From: Homarus americanus
Taxonomy: Eukaryota > Arthropoda > Malacostraca > Decapoda > Nephropidae
Direction of reading: 5' to 3'
NCBI RefSeq assembly: GCF_018991925.1
Contig: NW_024754741.1
Location: 62,001 to 126,000, forward strand
Length of the DNA stretch: 64,000 bases
Part shown: piece after piece, positions 48,930 through 58,844 of the stretch
Numbering within the stretch: the stretch's first letter is position 1
How the letters are laid out: the number at the start of each line of letters is the position of its first letter
Notes under the pieces: generated by a model
What the model was told of the DNA's origin: nothing
The model's database searches: none
What the model saw: only the letters and a program-made list of their open reading frames with translations
Program-made: the position numbers and the translations under genes

Positions 48930-49278
48930 CAAAACATACCATACGTAGAAAATGGGAAAATCCTCGGCCTCAAAATTACAAGAAACGGCATACTACCACT
49001 TATCACAGAAATAATTGCAAAAGCCAAGACTCAACTAACTTAACTCAGAATATTCAGCAAATTAAACACCAATACACAACTACACCTTTACAAAGCACTT
49101 GTCAGACCACACCTGGAATATCCCCCAAATTCCACTCAACACTATAACAATATCAAATAAACTCAAAATACAAGCAGTTCAAAACGTAGCCCTTAGAAGA
49201 GCAGCAAAACTCAGACCACCATATACAAAAAACTCCAGCGAGCTACACACAGAACATAGCCTAACCACAATCAACGTT
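48930..49278 (+). mobile_element. LINE-C RT thumb fragment, left half
   Basis: Frames read GKILGLKITRNGILPLITEI, LHLYKALVRPHLEYPP and, after a shift, KLKIQAVQNVALRRAAKLRP. This is the thumb pattern of a Jockey/I-like LINE (YK-x-L-(I/V)RP-x-x-EY, K-x-x-x-(V/L)Q(N/K)-x-ALR). CR1 interrupts it at about 49279 and it seems to continue at 50499. Confidence 0.65.
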
Positions 49279-50498
49279 TTTTAAATCTGCTGACGTTTTT
49301 TAGGAAAGTCTTCGAGGTAGTAGATAATGACGAAAATTACGATGTAATTTACTTGGACTTTAGCAAAGCATTTGACAGAGCACCGCATCAGAGGCTTCTG
49401 AGAAAAGTTAAGGCTCATGGTATCGAGGGGAAAGTTTTAAATTGGATAAAGTCATGGCTCACCGATAAAACGCAGAGGGTCAGCGTAGATGGTGTTAAAT
49501 CTGAGTGGGGCTGTGTAACCAGAGGGGTTCCCCAGGTGTCAGTACTGGGCCCACTCTTGTTCATAATCTACATAAGCGATCTAGATACTGGGATCAGCAG
49601 TGACATAAGCAAGTTTGCGGATGACACCAAAATAGGCGGCAGATAAATTCAGGACAGGATGTAAATGCACTACAGGAGGATTTAAATAAACTGCAGGGGT
49701 GGTCAGGAAAATGGCAAATGAAATTCAACACCAGCAAGTGCAGCGTACTTAATATTGGAAGAACAAATACTGTCAATGTATACAGCCTTAACAACATCAA
49801 CCTAGAGAAGTCGACTTGTGAAAGAGACTTAGGGATACTTATAAGCCCGGACCTACGGCCTAGAAAACAGTGCGTTAATGTTCGAAATAAGGCAAACAGA
49901 GTATTAGGTTTTTTATCTAGAAGTGTCAGTAATAGGAGTGCAGAGGTCTTATTGCAACTGTATCTTGCGTTAGTCAGGCTTCACCTCGATTATGCGGCTC
50001 AGTTCTGGTGCCCTTATTATAGAATGGATATCAATTCACTGGAGTCGGTGCAGCGAAGAATGACGAAAATGATTCCGGGACTTAGAAGCCTTCTATATCA
50101 AGATAGGTTAAAGAAACTAAACTTGCATTCCCTAGAAAGACGAAGAGTGCGGGGAGATATGATAGAAGTATTTAAGTGGGTGAAAGGAATCAATAAAGGC
50201 GACATAGATAAAGTTCTTATAATATCCGAGCAGGATAGGACTCGTAGCAACGGATTTAAGTTGGATAAGTTTAGGTTTAGGAAGGAGATAGGAAGGAAAT
50301 GGTTCACTAATAGGGTGGTGGACGAGTGGAACAAGCTTAGCAACTTTGTAGTAAGTGCTGGAACGCTGGAAAGTTTTAAAAGGAGGCTAGATAGATTCAT
50401 GGATGATAGAGAGTGGTAGTAACTCTCGACAGGAGCTGCCATGCACAGGCCAACCGGCCTACTGCAGACTCCTTATTTTCTTAAGTTCTTATGTAACA
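49279..50498 (+). mobile_element. CR1-clade LINE, 5'-truncated copy (copy 3), nearly intact C-terminal RT
   Basis: It starts at [18 protein letters not shown], then [37 protein letters not shown] and the catalytic FADD ([10 protein letters not shown]). One frameshift near 49640 separates the halves. The second frame reads WQMKFNTSKCSVLNIG, CERDLGILISPDLRPRKQC, NRVLGFLSRS, LYLALVRLHLDYAAQFWCPY, RRMTKMIPGLRSL, FRFRKEIGRKWF, VVDEWNKLS and stops at 50417-50419. The 3' UTR ends TTCTTAAGTTCTTATG. This is the best-preserved LINE of the window, and its endonuclease is absent. Confidence 0.94.
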
Positions 50499-50740
50499 CA
50501 TAATCAGTCATTAGCAATATGGGAAAACTACAAGAACTAGAAGACCCCATATTCCAACAATTAATGCAAGAAGACATTACCAGAACACGTAACTGGTGGC
50601 CAAACAGCATAACATATGACAACACAGAACCAGAACCACTATATACAAAATAAAAACCAAGAGACTCAAAGGACATGGAGGGCCCCCTCCCTAAACACCA
50701 CAAACTACTTAGGCTTAGATTAGCTTAGCTTCCCTTCCTT
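50499..50740 (+). mobile_element. LINE-C, right half
   Basis: A frame reads KLQELEDPIFQQLMQEDITR, TRNWWPNSITYDN and EPEPLYTK before a stop, the C-terminal tail expected of a Jockey-like LINE. It starts immediately after the CR1 3' end, so CR1 probably inserted into LINE-C. Confidence 0.5.
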
Positions 50741-50929
50741 TGCTGCAGTAGACCTGAAATGCTGACATGGCAGACTTAATCCCGTCCCCGCAAGGTGGAC
50801 AGCCCACCTGCTATCAATCTCTCTCTTTATTTCCCACTTCCTAACCTTTACCTTCCTCCTACACAGTCTTCCACCTTCCTAAGCCAATGGCTCTCTTCTC
50901 TCCATCCCATCATCATCATCACTCCTTAG

Positions 50930-51268
50930 TCTGTACTCATCCCTGAAGATGTGAATTACACGAAAGCGTTTGGGAACTACGCGTTTTCTTGTTTCCACTA
51001 TTTCCACTTGGACATTAAACTAAAATACATAAAGGAACAACTCTTTAACAATGGTTCCCAAAGAGATTTACAGACACTTATATAGGCAAAACCCTTAATA
51101 GGTTTTTTAGTCCCAGACAGCCTTAAATCCACACCGTTCCTAAATATTCTATCTATTTAACCATTCCGTACACAGGCCCACTCAGTTTCACCCTTAGAAA
51201 CAGGGTTAAGAAGCTTTTCAATGAATTCTATCCACAAATTTCTCTAAGACTAGTCTTCAAAACCCATT
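50930..51268 (+). mobile_element. Penelope-like fragment: terminal motif plus RT C-terminal piece
   Basis: The terminal motif CTGAAGATGTGAATTACACG then AAAGCG (50943-50968) is followed at about 51150 by a frame reading IPYTGPLSFTLRNRVKKLFN, then EFYPQISLRLVFKT. The latter is the (L/I)PY-x-G...LR-x-(R/K)-x-(K/R)-x-L-x-x-F(F/Y)P segment found before the GIY-YIG domain in Penelope-like elements. Direct junction of terminus and late coding sequence implies internal deletion or tandem arrangement. It ends where LINE-D sequence starts. Confidence 0.75.
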
Positions 51269-51489
51269 GCACTCCATTGCATCTCTTCTGTGGCCGACAG
51301 AAGTTGTTCACTCAGGATATGCCGACGATGTCCTCCTCCAAGCCCCTGACTACCTCAGCATGCAGGAAGCCCTTGATCTGGTCTCCAGAGAGTGTGATTC
51401 ACTTGGTTTCCTTCTTTCAACTGCGAAAACAAAAGCCATGTGGCACGGTCGTATTGTACTTCCACCCCTTCTCTTATCAGGAACGTCCT
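51269..51489 (+). mobile_element. LINE-D segment in inverted orientation (221-bp arm)
   Basis: Plus-strand copy of the same RT segment that lies on the minus strand at 51835-52055: GCACTCCATTGCATCTCTTC, then the catalytic GYADDVLLQA and LSMQEALDLVSRECDSLGF. The arms are 221 bp each and about 95% identical by eye. The junction with the minus-strand LINE falls at AGGAACGTCCT, itself nearly palindromic. Confidence 0.92.
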
Positions 51490-53560
51490 GTAAGGGGGAA
51501 AGACCAAGTTCGGTATATAGAGAAGTAGAGCGTGTCCACTGAGGAGCCCCAAGGATGATACGAGCAGCTTTCCTCTGGATAACTTCGAGACGGTTGACAG
51601 CAGTCCGACTAATGTTGACGAGGGCAGGAGCGGCGTAGTCGACACAGGAATGGACAAAGGACTTGTACATGGTGAGAAGTACAGGGATGGTGGCACCAAG
51701 GGAACCCCTGCACATGGTAGAGAGGGGAGCGAGACGCCGAAAGCATATGACTCAAAGATAGCGGACTTCAGAGATCTGACAACGGGCGCGAGTTACATAT
51801 ACACCCAGGTATTTTGTCTCATTAACCCAATCCAAGGACGTTCCTGATAAGAGAAGGGGCGGAGGTACAACACGACCGTGCCAGATGGCTTTTGTTTTCG
51901 CAGTTGAAAGAAGGAAACCAAGTGAATCACACTCTCTGGAGACCAGATCAAGGGCTTACTGCATGCTGAGGTAGTCAAGGGCTTGGAGGAGGACATCGTA
52001 GGCATATCCTGAGTGAACAACTTCTGTCGGCCACAGGAGAGATGCAATGGAGTGCATAAGAGTGTTAAACAAGGTGGGACTTTGGACTCCACCTTGAGGG
52101 GTGCCGAGGTTCATTTCTTGAAGAGGAGATATAGAGCCTTCAACGCGAACCCGGGCCTGACGTCCAGTGAGGTAAGAGGCGATCCATTGAATAAGTCTCC
52201 CTTTAACCCCTAACCGCATAAGTTCAGCTAAAATGAGGGCAGGCTGAGCCGTATCAAAGGCTCCCTTGATATCAAGGAAGACGGAGACGCGGGCAGTCTG
52301 ATTGCAATAAAAGGAAGCAATGGAGTGTGCTGTGCTGCGATGTTGTATGAAACCATTGAGGGAGTTGTGGAAGCCGCCTTTGGTGTGAAGAAGGCGACGA
52401 TGGAGTATCCTCTCCATCATCTTGCAAACACAGGAGGTAAGACTAATGGGTCGATATTTCCCAGGATCTCCCGGCTTAGGGATGGGGATAATAGTGGCAT
52501 TTTTCCAGTTAAACGGGAGAACCCCATGTTCATAAGACATATTGTAGAGAGCAAGCAAGGGGCCGTTAGGAATATTAGTACAGGCGTTGAGGACGGAGTA
52601 GTTTATCTGATCATCCCCAGGAGAGGTGTCTTTTCTAGAGCGACGAGCACTGTCAAGCTCGAACTGTGTGATGGGCTGATCAGTGGGGGCAGGGGAGGTA
52701 AGAGCAGCACGAACAACAGGCTCAGACGCATCGATGAGAGCCTGCACTGCCTCCTGCATTGGATCTGGAAGTGCCTCAGGGGAGGAAGCTCGTGCCCAGT
52801 CCTCCATGAAAGATCAGGCAAGGGAGGCGTGGTCAGGGTGGGGAGGAGGCCTCCGTCGAGTACCCCGTATAGCATTAACCCGATTCCATACATAAGAGGG
52901 TGACGACTGGAACGTAGAGACCCCGTGAAGGATAGCCATTCCGCCTCACGAATCCGACGACGCTCCTGAGTTGCATAGGAGCACCAGTTTTTGAAGTCTT
53001 CCCAGTCCTCTGGAGAGCGAGACCTCCGTATGGCAGAGTGGAGATCACGGGTTACCTGCCGGAGATGTCTCGTGGCAGGGATACGATACCAGTAGTTGGT
53101 GGCACTTCTGGGGTGACGGGGAGGGCGTGGAGGGGTAGCGCGATTGACAGAGTCATACACGGCATCAACAAAATCAGCGCTGTAAGAGTCAAGGGACTGG
53201 GGGACAACATAGGAATCCGCCCAGGTAGACAGGTATTGGGTAAAGGAAGGAACAGCATCTTGTGTGAGACGAAGGCGAGGGGATCGATAAGGAGCTGATG
53301 TCGGAGCAGAGACGGAGAGCCTGAGTCTGAGACGGGTAGTAACGGCAAGATGATCACTGCACTGCACTCGGTGCAGACGGTAGGATGAAAGGAGGTATGA
53401 CCGTTCAATAGTAAGCCAACATCGAGGAAACTATGAGGGAGGCGAGTAGGATCGTCAGGACAAAGAAAGCGAACATCATCATCCCTATTAAGAAACTGTG
53501 AGAGATGTGATCCGTTAAGGGTACATGGCGTGGGATGATCCGGAGTAAGAGTGGCCAATT
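51490..53560 (-). pseudogene. LINE-D (I/Jockey-like) endonuclease and reverse transcriptase relic
   Basis: On the minus strand: endonuclease end (QFLNRDDDVRFLCPDD, HSFLDVGLL, catalytic-type QCSDHLAV near 53360), a linker (NYWYRIPATRHLRQVTRDL, EDWEDFKNWCSYATQERRR), then the RT in one 284-codon frame at 51956-52807: DTSPGDDQINYSVL, NWKNATIIPIPKPG, YRPISLTSCVCKMMERIL, NGFIQHRSTAHSI, FLDIKGAFDTAQPALIL, NLGTPQGGVQSPTLFNTLM and GYAYDVLLQA. The YADD Asp is changed to Tyr, and a stop follows LSMQ. The thumb continues at 51490-51834 (CVDYAAPALVNIS, LEVIQRKAARIILGAP). The RNase H and 3' end are missing. Confidence 0.9.
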
Positions 53561-53564
53561 CATT

Positions 53565-54429
53565 GGCCATGTAGTTGACGTTGACGGCATTCATACAGTT
53601 GATGACAAAGTTAAGGCTGTTGCCCAGTTCCCACGTCCTACAACTGTTGATAAAGTACGTAGTTTTCTTGGTTTATCTGGATATTATTGTTCTTTTATTA
53701 AAGGTTATGCGACATTAGCTTCACCCTTGACTAAGCTACTTAGGAAGTTTTAGTGCATTGAAGACAGCAATTACCAATGACCCTGTTTTAGTATTTCCTG
53801 ACTACTCTCAAGAATTTACTCTGCGTACCGACGCCTCAATACAGGGAATCGGCTCTGTACTTATGCAGCTGGACGCACGAGGAAAATATAGAGTGATTGC
53901 TTTTGCATGTCGTAAACTTCATGATGCCGAAACACGTTATTCAGTAACGCATCTAGAAACGTTAGCTGCTGTTTGGGCACTGGAGAAGTTTAAAGACATA
54001 ATTTTTGGTTATAAAATAACCGTCTATAGTCTATACAGATCACGTTGCAGTGACAGAGCTGTTTCACAATAAAAATCTTTCAGGTATCTGGTATCTGACC
54101 ATTCAAGAGTTTGAACCCGAGTTCAAGTATTTACCGGGAGGAGCGAATGTGGTCGCAGATGCTTTGTCCAGAAACATAGCACCAGTGATTCCTCTATCAT
54201 CGTTCTCTCACTTGCAATTAAGAGATGAACAACAACTCGATCCATTGTGGTCTACAGTCATTTTTGCTCTAGAGTCGGGGGGAGGAAGTTAATCTTCCAG
54301 AGTTACCTCTTCCGTTCAATCAATTTGAACTACGACGAAACATACTCCTTCGCTCCAAGCAGACAACTGATGTATTGTTACACAAATTGTCGTACCTGAT
54401 ACACCTCGTGAAACGATACTAACATTGTA
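53565..54429 (+). pseudogene. Ty3/Gypsy retrotransposon pol fragment (RT end, RNase H, start of integrase)
   Basis: Frame 1: GHVVDVDGIHTVDDKVKAV, VRSFLGLSGYYCSFIKGY and SPLTKLL, the Gypsy RT connection. One extra T near 53751 shifts to frame 2: NDPVLVFPDYSQEFTLRTDA, GIGSVLMQ and LETLAAVWALEKF, the Gypsy RNase H. A 7-bp duplication near 54025-54040 shifts again to ELFHNKNLSG, YLPGGANVVADALSRN. A last frame gives VPDTPRETILTLY, the start of integrase. Protease, gag and LTRs are absent. The right side turns into the 30-bp minisatellite. Confidence 0.93.
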
Positions 54430-55510
54430 CAAGGGTATGTGTCTCTTGGACCATGAGTATAGGGGTATGTGTCTGCCTGGGCAATCATTACGAGGGTATG
54501 TGTCTTTTGAACCATTAGTATGGGGGTATGTGTCTCATGGGCCATGAGTACGAGGGTATGTGTCTCCTGGACCATAAGGACGAGGGTATGTGTCTCCTGG
54601 ACCATGGGTACGAGGGTAGGTGTCTCCTGGACCATGAGTACGAGAGTATGTGTCTCATGAGCCATAAGTATGAGGGTATGTGTCTCCTGGACCATGAGTA
54701 CGAGGGTATGTGTCTCATGGGCCATGAGTACGAGGGTGTGTCTCCTGGACCATAAGGACGAGGGTATGTGTCTCCTGGACCATGGGTACGAGGGTAGGTG
54801 TCTCCTGGACCATGAGTACGAGGGTAGGTGTCTCCTGGACCATGAGTGATGAGAGGTTGTGTCTCCTGGGCCATAAGCATGAGGGTATGTGTCTCTGGAC
54901 CATAAGTATGAGGGTATGTGCCCCAGACCATGAGAGTACGAGGGTATGTGTCTCATGGACCATGGGCATGAGGGTAGGTGTCTCCTGGGAAGCCATAAGT
55001 ATGAGGGTAGCATGTGTCTCCTGACCATGAGTACGAGGGCATGTGTCTCCCAGACCATGAGATGAGGGAAGGGTGGGTTCCCATGGACCATGATGAGGGC
55101 ATGTGGCCCCTGGACCATGAGTACGAGGGCAGGTGTCTCCTGGACCATGAGTACGAGAGTATGTGGGCCCCTGGGCCATAAGTACGAGGGTATGTGTCTC
55201 CTGGACCATGAGTATGAGGGTATGTGTCTCCTAGACCATGAGTACGAGGGTATGTCTCTCCTGGACCATGAGTACGAGGGTATGTGTCTCCTGGACCATG
55301 AGTACGAGGGTAGGTGTCTCCTGGACCATGAGTACGAGAGTATGTGTCTCCTGGGCCATAAGTACGAGGGTATGTGTCTCCTGGACTATGAGTATGAGGG
55401 TATGTGTCTCCTAGACCATGAGTACGAGGGTATGTGTCTCCTGGACCATGAGTACGAGGGTATGTGTCTCATGGACCATGAGTACGAGGATATGTGTCTC
55501 CTGGAGCGTG
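54430..55510 (+). repeat. 30-bp minisatellite, about 36 copies
   Basis: The consensus unit is GGGTATGTGTCTCCTGGACC followed by ATGAGTACGA. Variants (CATGGGTACGA, CATAAGTACGA, TCATGGGCC) alternate in higher-order blocks. At 54900-55090 the units are damaged by indels. Thirty bases is ten codons, so stop-free frames read MCLLDHEYEG repeatedly. I regard these as by-products, since they lack any non-repeat domain. Confidence 0.97.
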
Positions 55511-56481
55511 AGGACAAAAGTCTCCTAGAGTTTATGTTAGGTTATATATTTCCGGGAGCATTTACAGTATGTGTAACCTCATTTTGCTCGAGTCATATGG
55601 AGAAAGTGCCGTCTGCATTCACACTTCTGCTCCCTCATATAATATTTCCCTGTCCTATTGGACAGGGGAAATTCCTCTGGCAGTATATCATTATAAGCCT
55701 AAGCAGGTCATTTCAAAACCTCAGTCATTCCGCACGTAGTCTAAGACCCTCTCAGCAGCGTTTTCTCCATAATGATAATTAAATCTTTATCGGTATTATG
55801 ATGCTAGTCAAACGTTCCCGAGGCTGAGCATTACACCCGCTGAATACGTTATTTGTTTGCGAGGTTCTTCTTTAAGACACCTTCAGTCGTTATACAATCT
55901 ACAGTATACAGTATTCACATTTCACACAGAAACTAGAGATTTCTTTGCTTGCACTGAGCTCATTATATCTAAGGCAACTGCTTTATTGTCACATTGGGGA
56001 AATCAAACTTGTTACCTAGAATTGTCGATAAACGTGATTTCCCTCTTATATATAAACTCGTTTTAAATAACACATAATGCGATCATAAAAAAATATATAT
56101 TCATATGTTTGCAAATCCTTTTTCAGTGGAGCTTAATTATCTTTGGTAACTGGATAATTCCATCCTAGATAATTCACAGGTAATGTATTCCAGAGCGCTT
56201 CAAAACCAGTTCCATTTCATAGTATTTTTTCTGTCATAAAAAGTTTAATATTTTTTTAAAGTCGTAGACTCAGTCAGTACCTAGCCAACCAAATGGAGGC
56301 TAAGTGGGGGAAAACGAACCTTATTCTTCCCGCCGAAAAGATCCAATTTTTCCCGTTATTCTTTTGTGCAATGCTTCTGTTGTATTTGGACTGTTGAAAT
56401 TTTGATGCATGGTGCGTTCACAAAGTGTTTTTTTTCTCATCTACATTTTGAAAAACGTATATACTAACACGCTGGAATTCT

Positions 56482-56482
<1 letters not shown>
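55511..56482. other. Unassigned sequence
   Basis: No gene or element ends seen. The region is AT-rich towards the right. Confidence 0.4.
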
Positions 56483-56579
<97 letters not shown>

Positions 56580-56590
56580 TATATATATAT
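56483..56590. repeat. (GT)n-(AT)n-(TTTA)n-(AT)n microsatellite
   Basis: Three GT, about 30 AT, about eight ATTT, then five AT units, directly followed by the Penelope-type terminus. Confidence 0.98.
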
Positions 56591-56655
56591 TGATAAAATC
56601 ACACGGAAAATGGAAACAACGGAGCACCTTAGCTTTCGTCTTTATTCAAGACATC
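56589..56655 (+). mobile_element. Penelope-like terminal segment, isolated
   Basis: ATTGATAAAATCACACGGAA, then GGAGCACCTTAGCTTTCGTC and TTTATTCAAGACAT, matching the left end of the element at 39657. No coding part follows. It is flanked by AT repeats on both sides and then by Helitron sequence. Confidence 0.9.
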
Positions 56656-56676
56656 TATTATATATATATATTAGCC

Positions 56677-57633
56677 TTGAGGCACGCATTCAGTTCATCA
56701 GCTGGAGTGCTTTGAGGAATGACGGGTAGGATCTGGCGAAAGTCTCCAGCAATGACCATTGTAATGCCACCCATGAACTGGTCATTTTCTCGTATGTCTT
56801 GCAAGGTCCTGTCCAATGCTTCAAACGCTAACTTGTGACACATAGTTCATTCATCCCAGACTATGAGGCTGCATTTTTCTAAGAGTTTTGTCTTTGCTGA
56901 TCCTTTTTTCATGTTGCACACTGGATTCTCATTGTGAGCAAGGTTGAGAGGCAGTTTAAAAGTTGAGTGTGCAGTACGTCCTCCTTCTTGTAGTGTTACA
57001 GCAATGCCTGAGGATGCCACAGCAAGAGCAATTTTACCCTGATGACGTACTTTGGCCAACAGAAGGTTGATCAAGAATGTTTTTCCTGTCCCGCCATGTG
57101 CATCAAGAAAGATCATACCTCCCTGGTCCGCTTGTATCGCTTGCAAGATCTATTCATAAGCATTTGCTTGATCAGGCACCAGGTGGGGCTCATTTTCTTC
57201 AACAAAATTCACCAGAACTTCAACTGAGTAGTCTGTCTTTCTGAGCAACTCCCTGGTTGCAGCTACTGGTTCTTCTCGGTTTGGGGAAGGCAATCCAAAA
57301 TCAATCATGATGAGAGCCCTGTTGAACATGTCATCCATGAACTCAATCTCTTGACCAGGATGTTCTCTTCTTGCCTGATGAAGCAGATCCTCTGAAAGAC
57401 TTTCTTGGTGGTTTTTCCAGAGCTGGCTTGGGTTGGAAAGTCCACATGTAGCAATCATGATGGCAAACAGGTTCCTCATTCTCATTGGCGATTGAGTAGC
57501 TGCTGCCTCTTCTAATGTGTCATTCCAGTGACCACCATCTTCCAGTCGGCCAAGGAGATTGCACGCTTCCTGATAGGTTCTGCAGACTTGTCCATTCACT
57601 GTCTTGAGTGCTGCATATGATGTTGGGTGTTGT
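56677..57633 (-). pseudogene. Helitron helicase (PIF1-like) fragment, two stops
   Basis: A single minus-strand frame runs from SYAALKTVNGQVCRTYQEAC through GRLEDGGHWNDTLEEAA, MRNLFAIMIATCGLSNPSQL, PHLVPDQANAYE, GGTGKTFLIN (Walker A), LIVWDE (Walker B), FEALDRTLQDIREN and [14 protein letters not shown] to ELNACLKA. The only breaks are a TAG at 57147-57149 (CAG in the copy at 39004) and a TGA at 56844-56846. TVNG...TF/TY-x-x-AC and LED-x-x-x-W are typical of Helitron helicases rather than host PIF1. The Rep domain and later helicase motifs are missing. The upstream end is the junction with the dispersed repeat at 57625. Confidence 0.92.
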
Positions 57634-57823
57634 CAATAGTAAGAGAAACAATTGAAACCTTGCAATTGTGTGTAAATGAGGCAGAAAGTCAAATCAGCAA
57701 CCTGGGACTTGGTCACAATTTTTCTGATGCCATATAACAGCAGAGTCTACCATTAGACAACACATTATGCTTTCAATATCTTCCCAGCCGGTAGTACCTC
57801 CCTGTTTGGTAGTTGCCTACTAC
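57625..57823 (-). repeat. About 200-bp dispersed repeat, copy 2
   Basis: Reverse-complement partner of 58504-58702, roughly 87% identical by eye, and of 19443-19650. It touches the helicase frame with the sequence TATTGACAACACCC. Confidence 0.88.
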
Positions 57824-58503
57824 CTACTACATTATTCACCCCTTTTCCTCCTTACTATGCTTAGTGCCTTATTCTTAAGTTTTATCAGCAGTCCCTGAGG
57901 GTAACACAGTTTCTTGAATCAACCGATCATACTCATATATGCAAATTATTCTTCGGGGAATTCCGCACTGCATATCCTACATGCCCTTAAGAAAAATCCG
58001 ATCACCACTCCCGATTTCGTTCTTTCACTATGGGCCGAAACATATTGGATAAAATCGTCTTTGTTAGTCGTAGTAGCGTGGAACAGCAACACGTGGACAA
58101 GAACCTGAAGTAACTGGTTGCTATAGAGAGGAAGCTGCAGCAGCTGTCCCAGAATGTCACTTGGTGTTGGTGAGACTTTTCACAAGGTGCTGTGGAACCT
58201 CGCTGGTAGGTGTGAAGATCAATATTGTCTGTCTCAACCCTCAACCCTGGGCAGACCACTGAACGCGCTGAGTTCTCACCAGTCATTTTGGTAGGACTTT
58301 TAAGTTCACATGGGGTGTTGGCAGGAGTTCTTATATCTCACTGAGTGTTGTAGGACCTCACTGGTAGGTGTGAAGGTTAACAATGGCTATAATCCTCGGC
58401 TGTTACCGTACTAATAAGCACTGACTTGTCAAGTATCAAGCACTGTTCATCTCCGTATTCTTTCCTTTTTGAAATGAAATTATTACTTTTGTATCAACCG
58501 CAG
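57824..58503. other. Spacer between inverted dispersed repeats
   Basis: It contains two related segments, GGAACCTCGCTGGTAGGTGT near 58195 and GGACCTCACTGGTAGGTGT near 58352, about 160 bp apart. No coding region. Confidence 0.5.
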
Positions 58504-58702
58504 GTAGTAGGCAGCTATCAAACAGAGAGTTACTCCCGCCTGGGAAAATATTGGAAGCATAATGTGTTGTCTAATGGTAGACCCTGCTGCCATATGGCAC
58601 CACGAAAATTGTGACCAAGTCCCAGGTTGCTGATCTGACTTTCTGCCTCATTTACACACATTTGCAGGGTCTCAATTGTTTCTCTTACTTTGACAACACA
58701 AC
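58504..58702 (+). repeat. About 200-bp dispersed repeat, copy 3
   Basis: Direct-orientation copy. Shared blocks include ATAATGTGTTGTCTAATGG, GTGACCAAGTCCCAGGTTGC and CTTTCTGCCTCATTTACACA. After it, copies 1 and 3 share a little more sequence (TATATC.TTT.TCAC) before diverging. Confidence 0.88.
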
Positions 58703-58755
58703 ATACATACTGTATATCTTTTTCACTGTTGATATTTTTTTTAATTTTGTGTATG

Positions 58756-58756
<1 letters not shown>

Positions 58757-58816
<60 letters not shown>

Positions 58817-58817
58817 T
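58757..58817. repeat. (TTA)20 microsatellite
   Basis: An uninterrupted trinucleotide run just upstream of the truncated 5' end of LINE-I. Confidence 0.98.
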
Positions 58818-58844
58818 GTATTTTTTACTATATTAGAAGTGTAG

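Noticed and set aside
53565..54429. Endogenous retrovirus with envelope
   Set aside because: Only RT-end, RNase H and the first integrase residues are present. No LTRs, gag or envelope are seen, so Ty3/Gypsy debris is the limit of what can be said.
54378..55782. Repeat proteins of the MCLLDHEYEG type on both strands
   Set aside because: The 30-bp period keeps frames open on either strand. No start context, domain or unique sequence supports a real gene.
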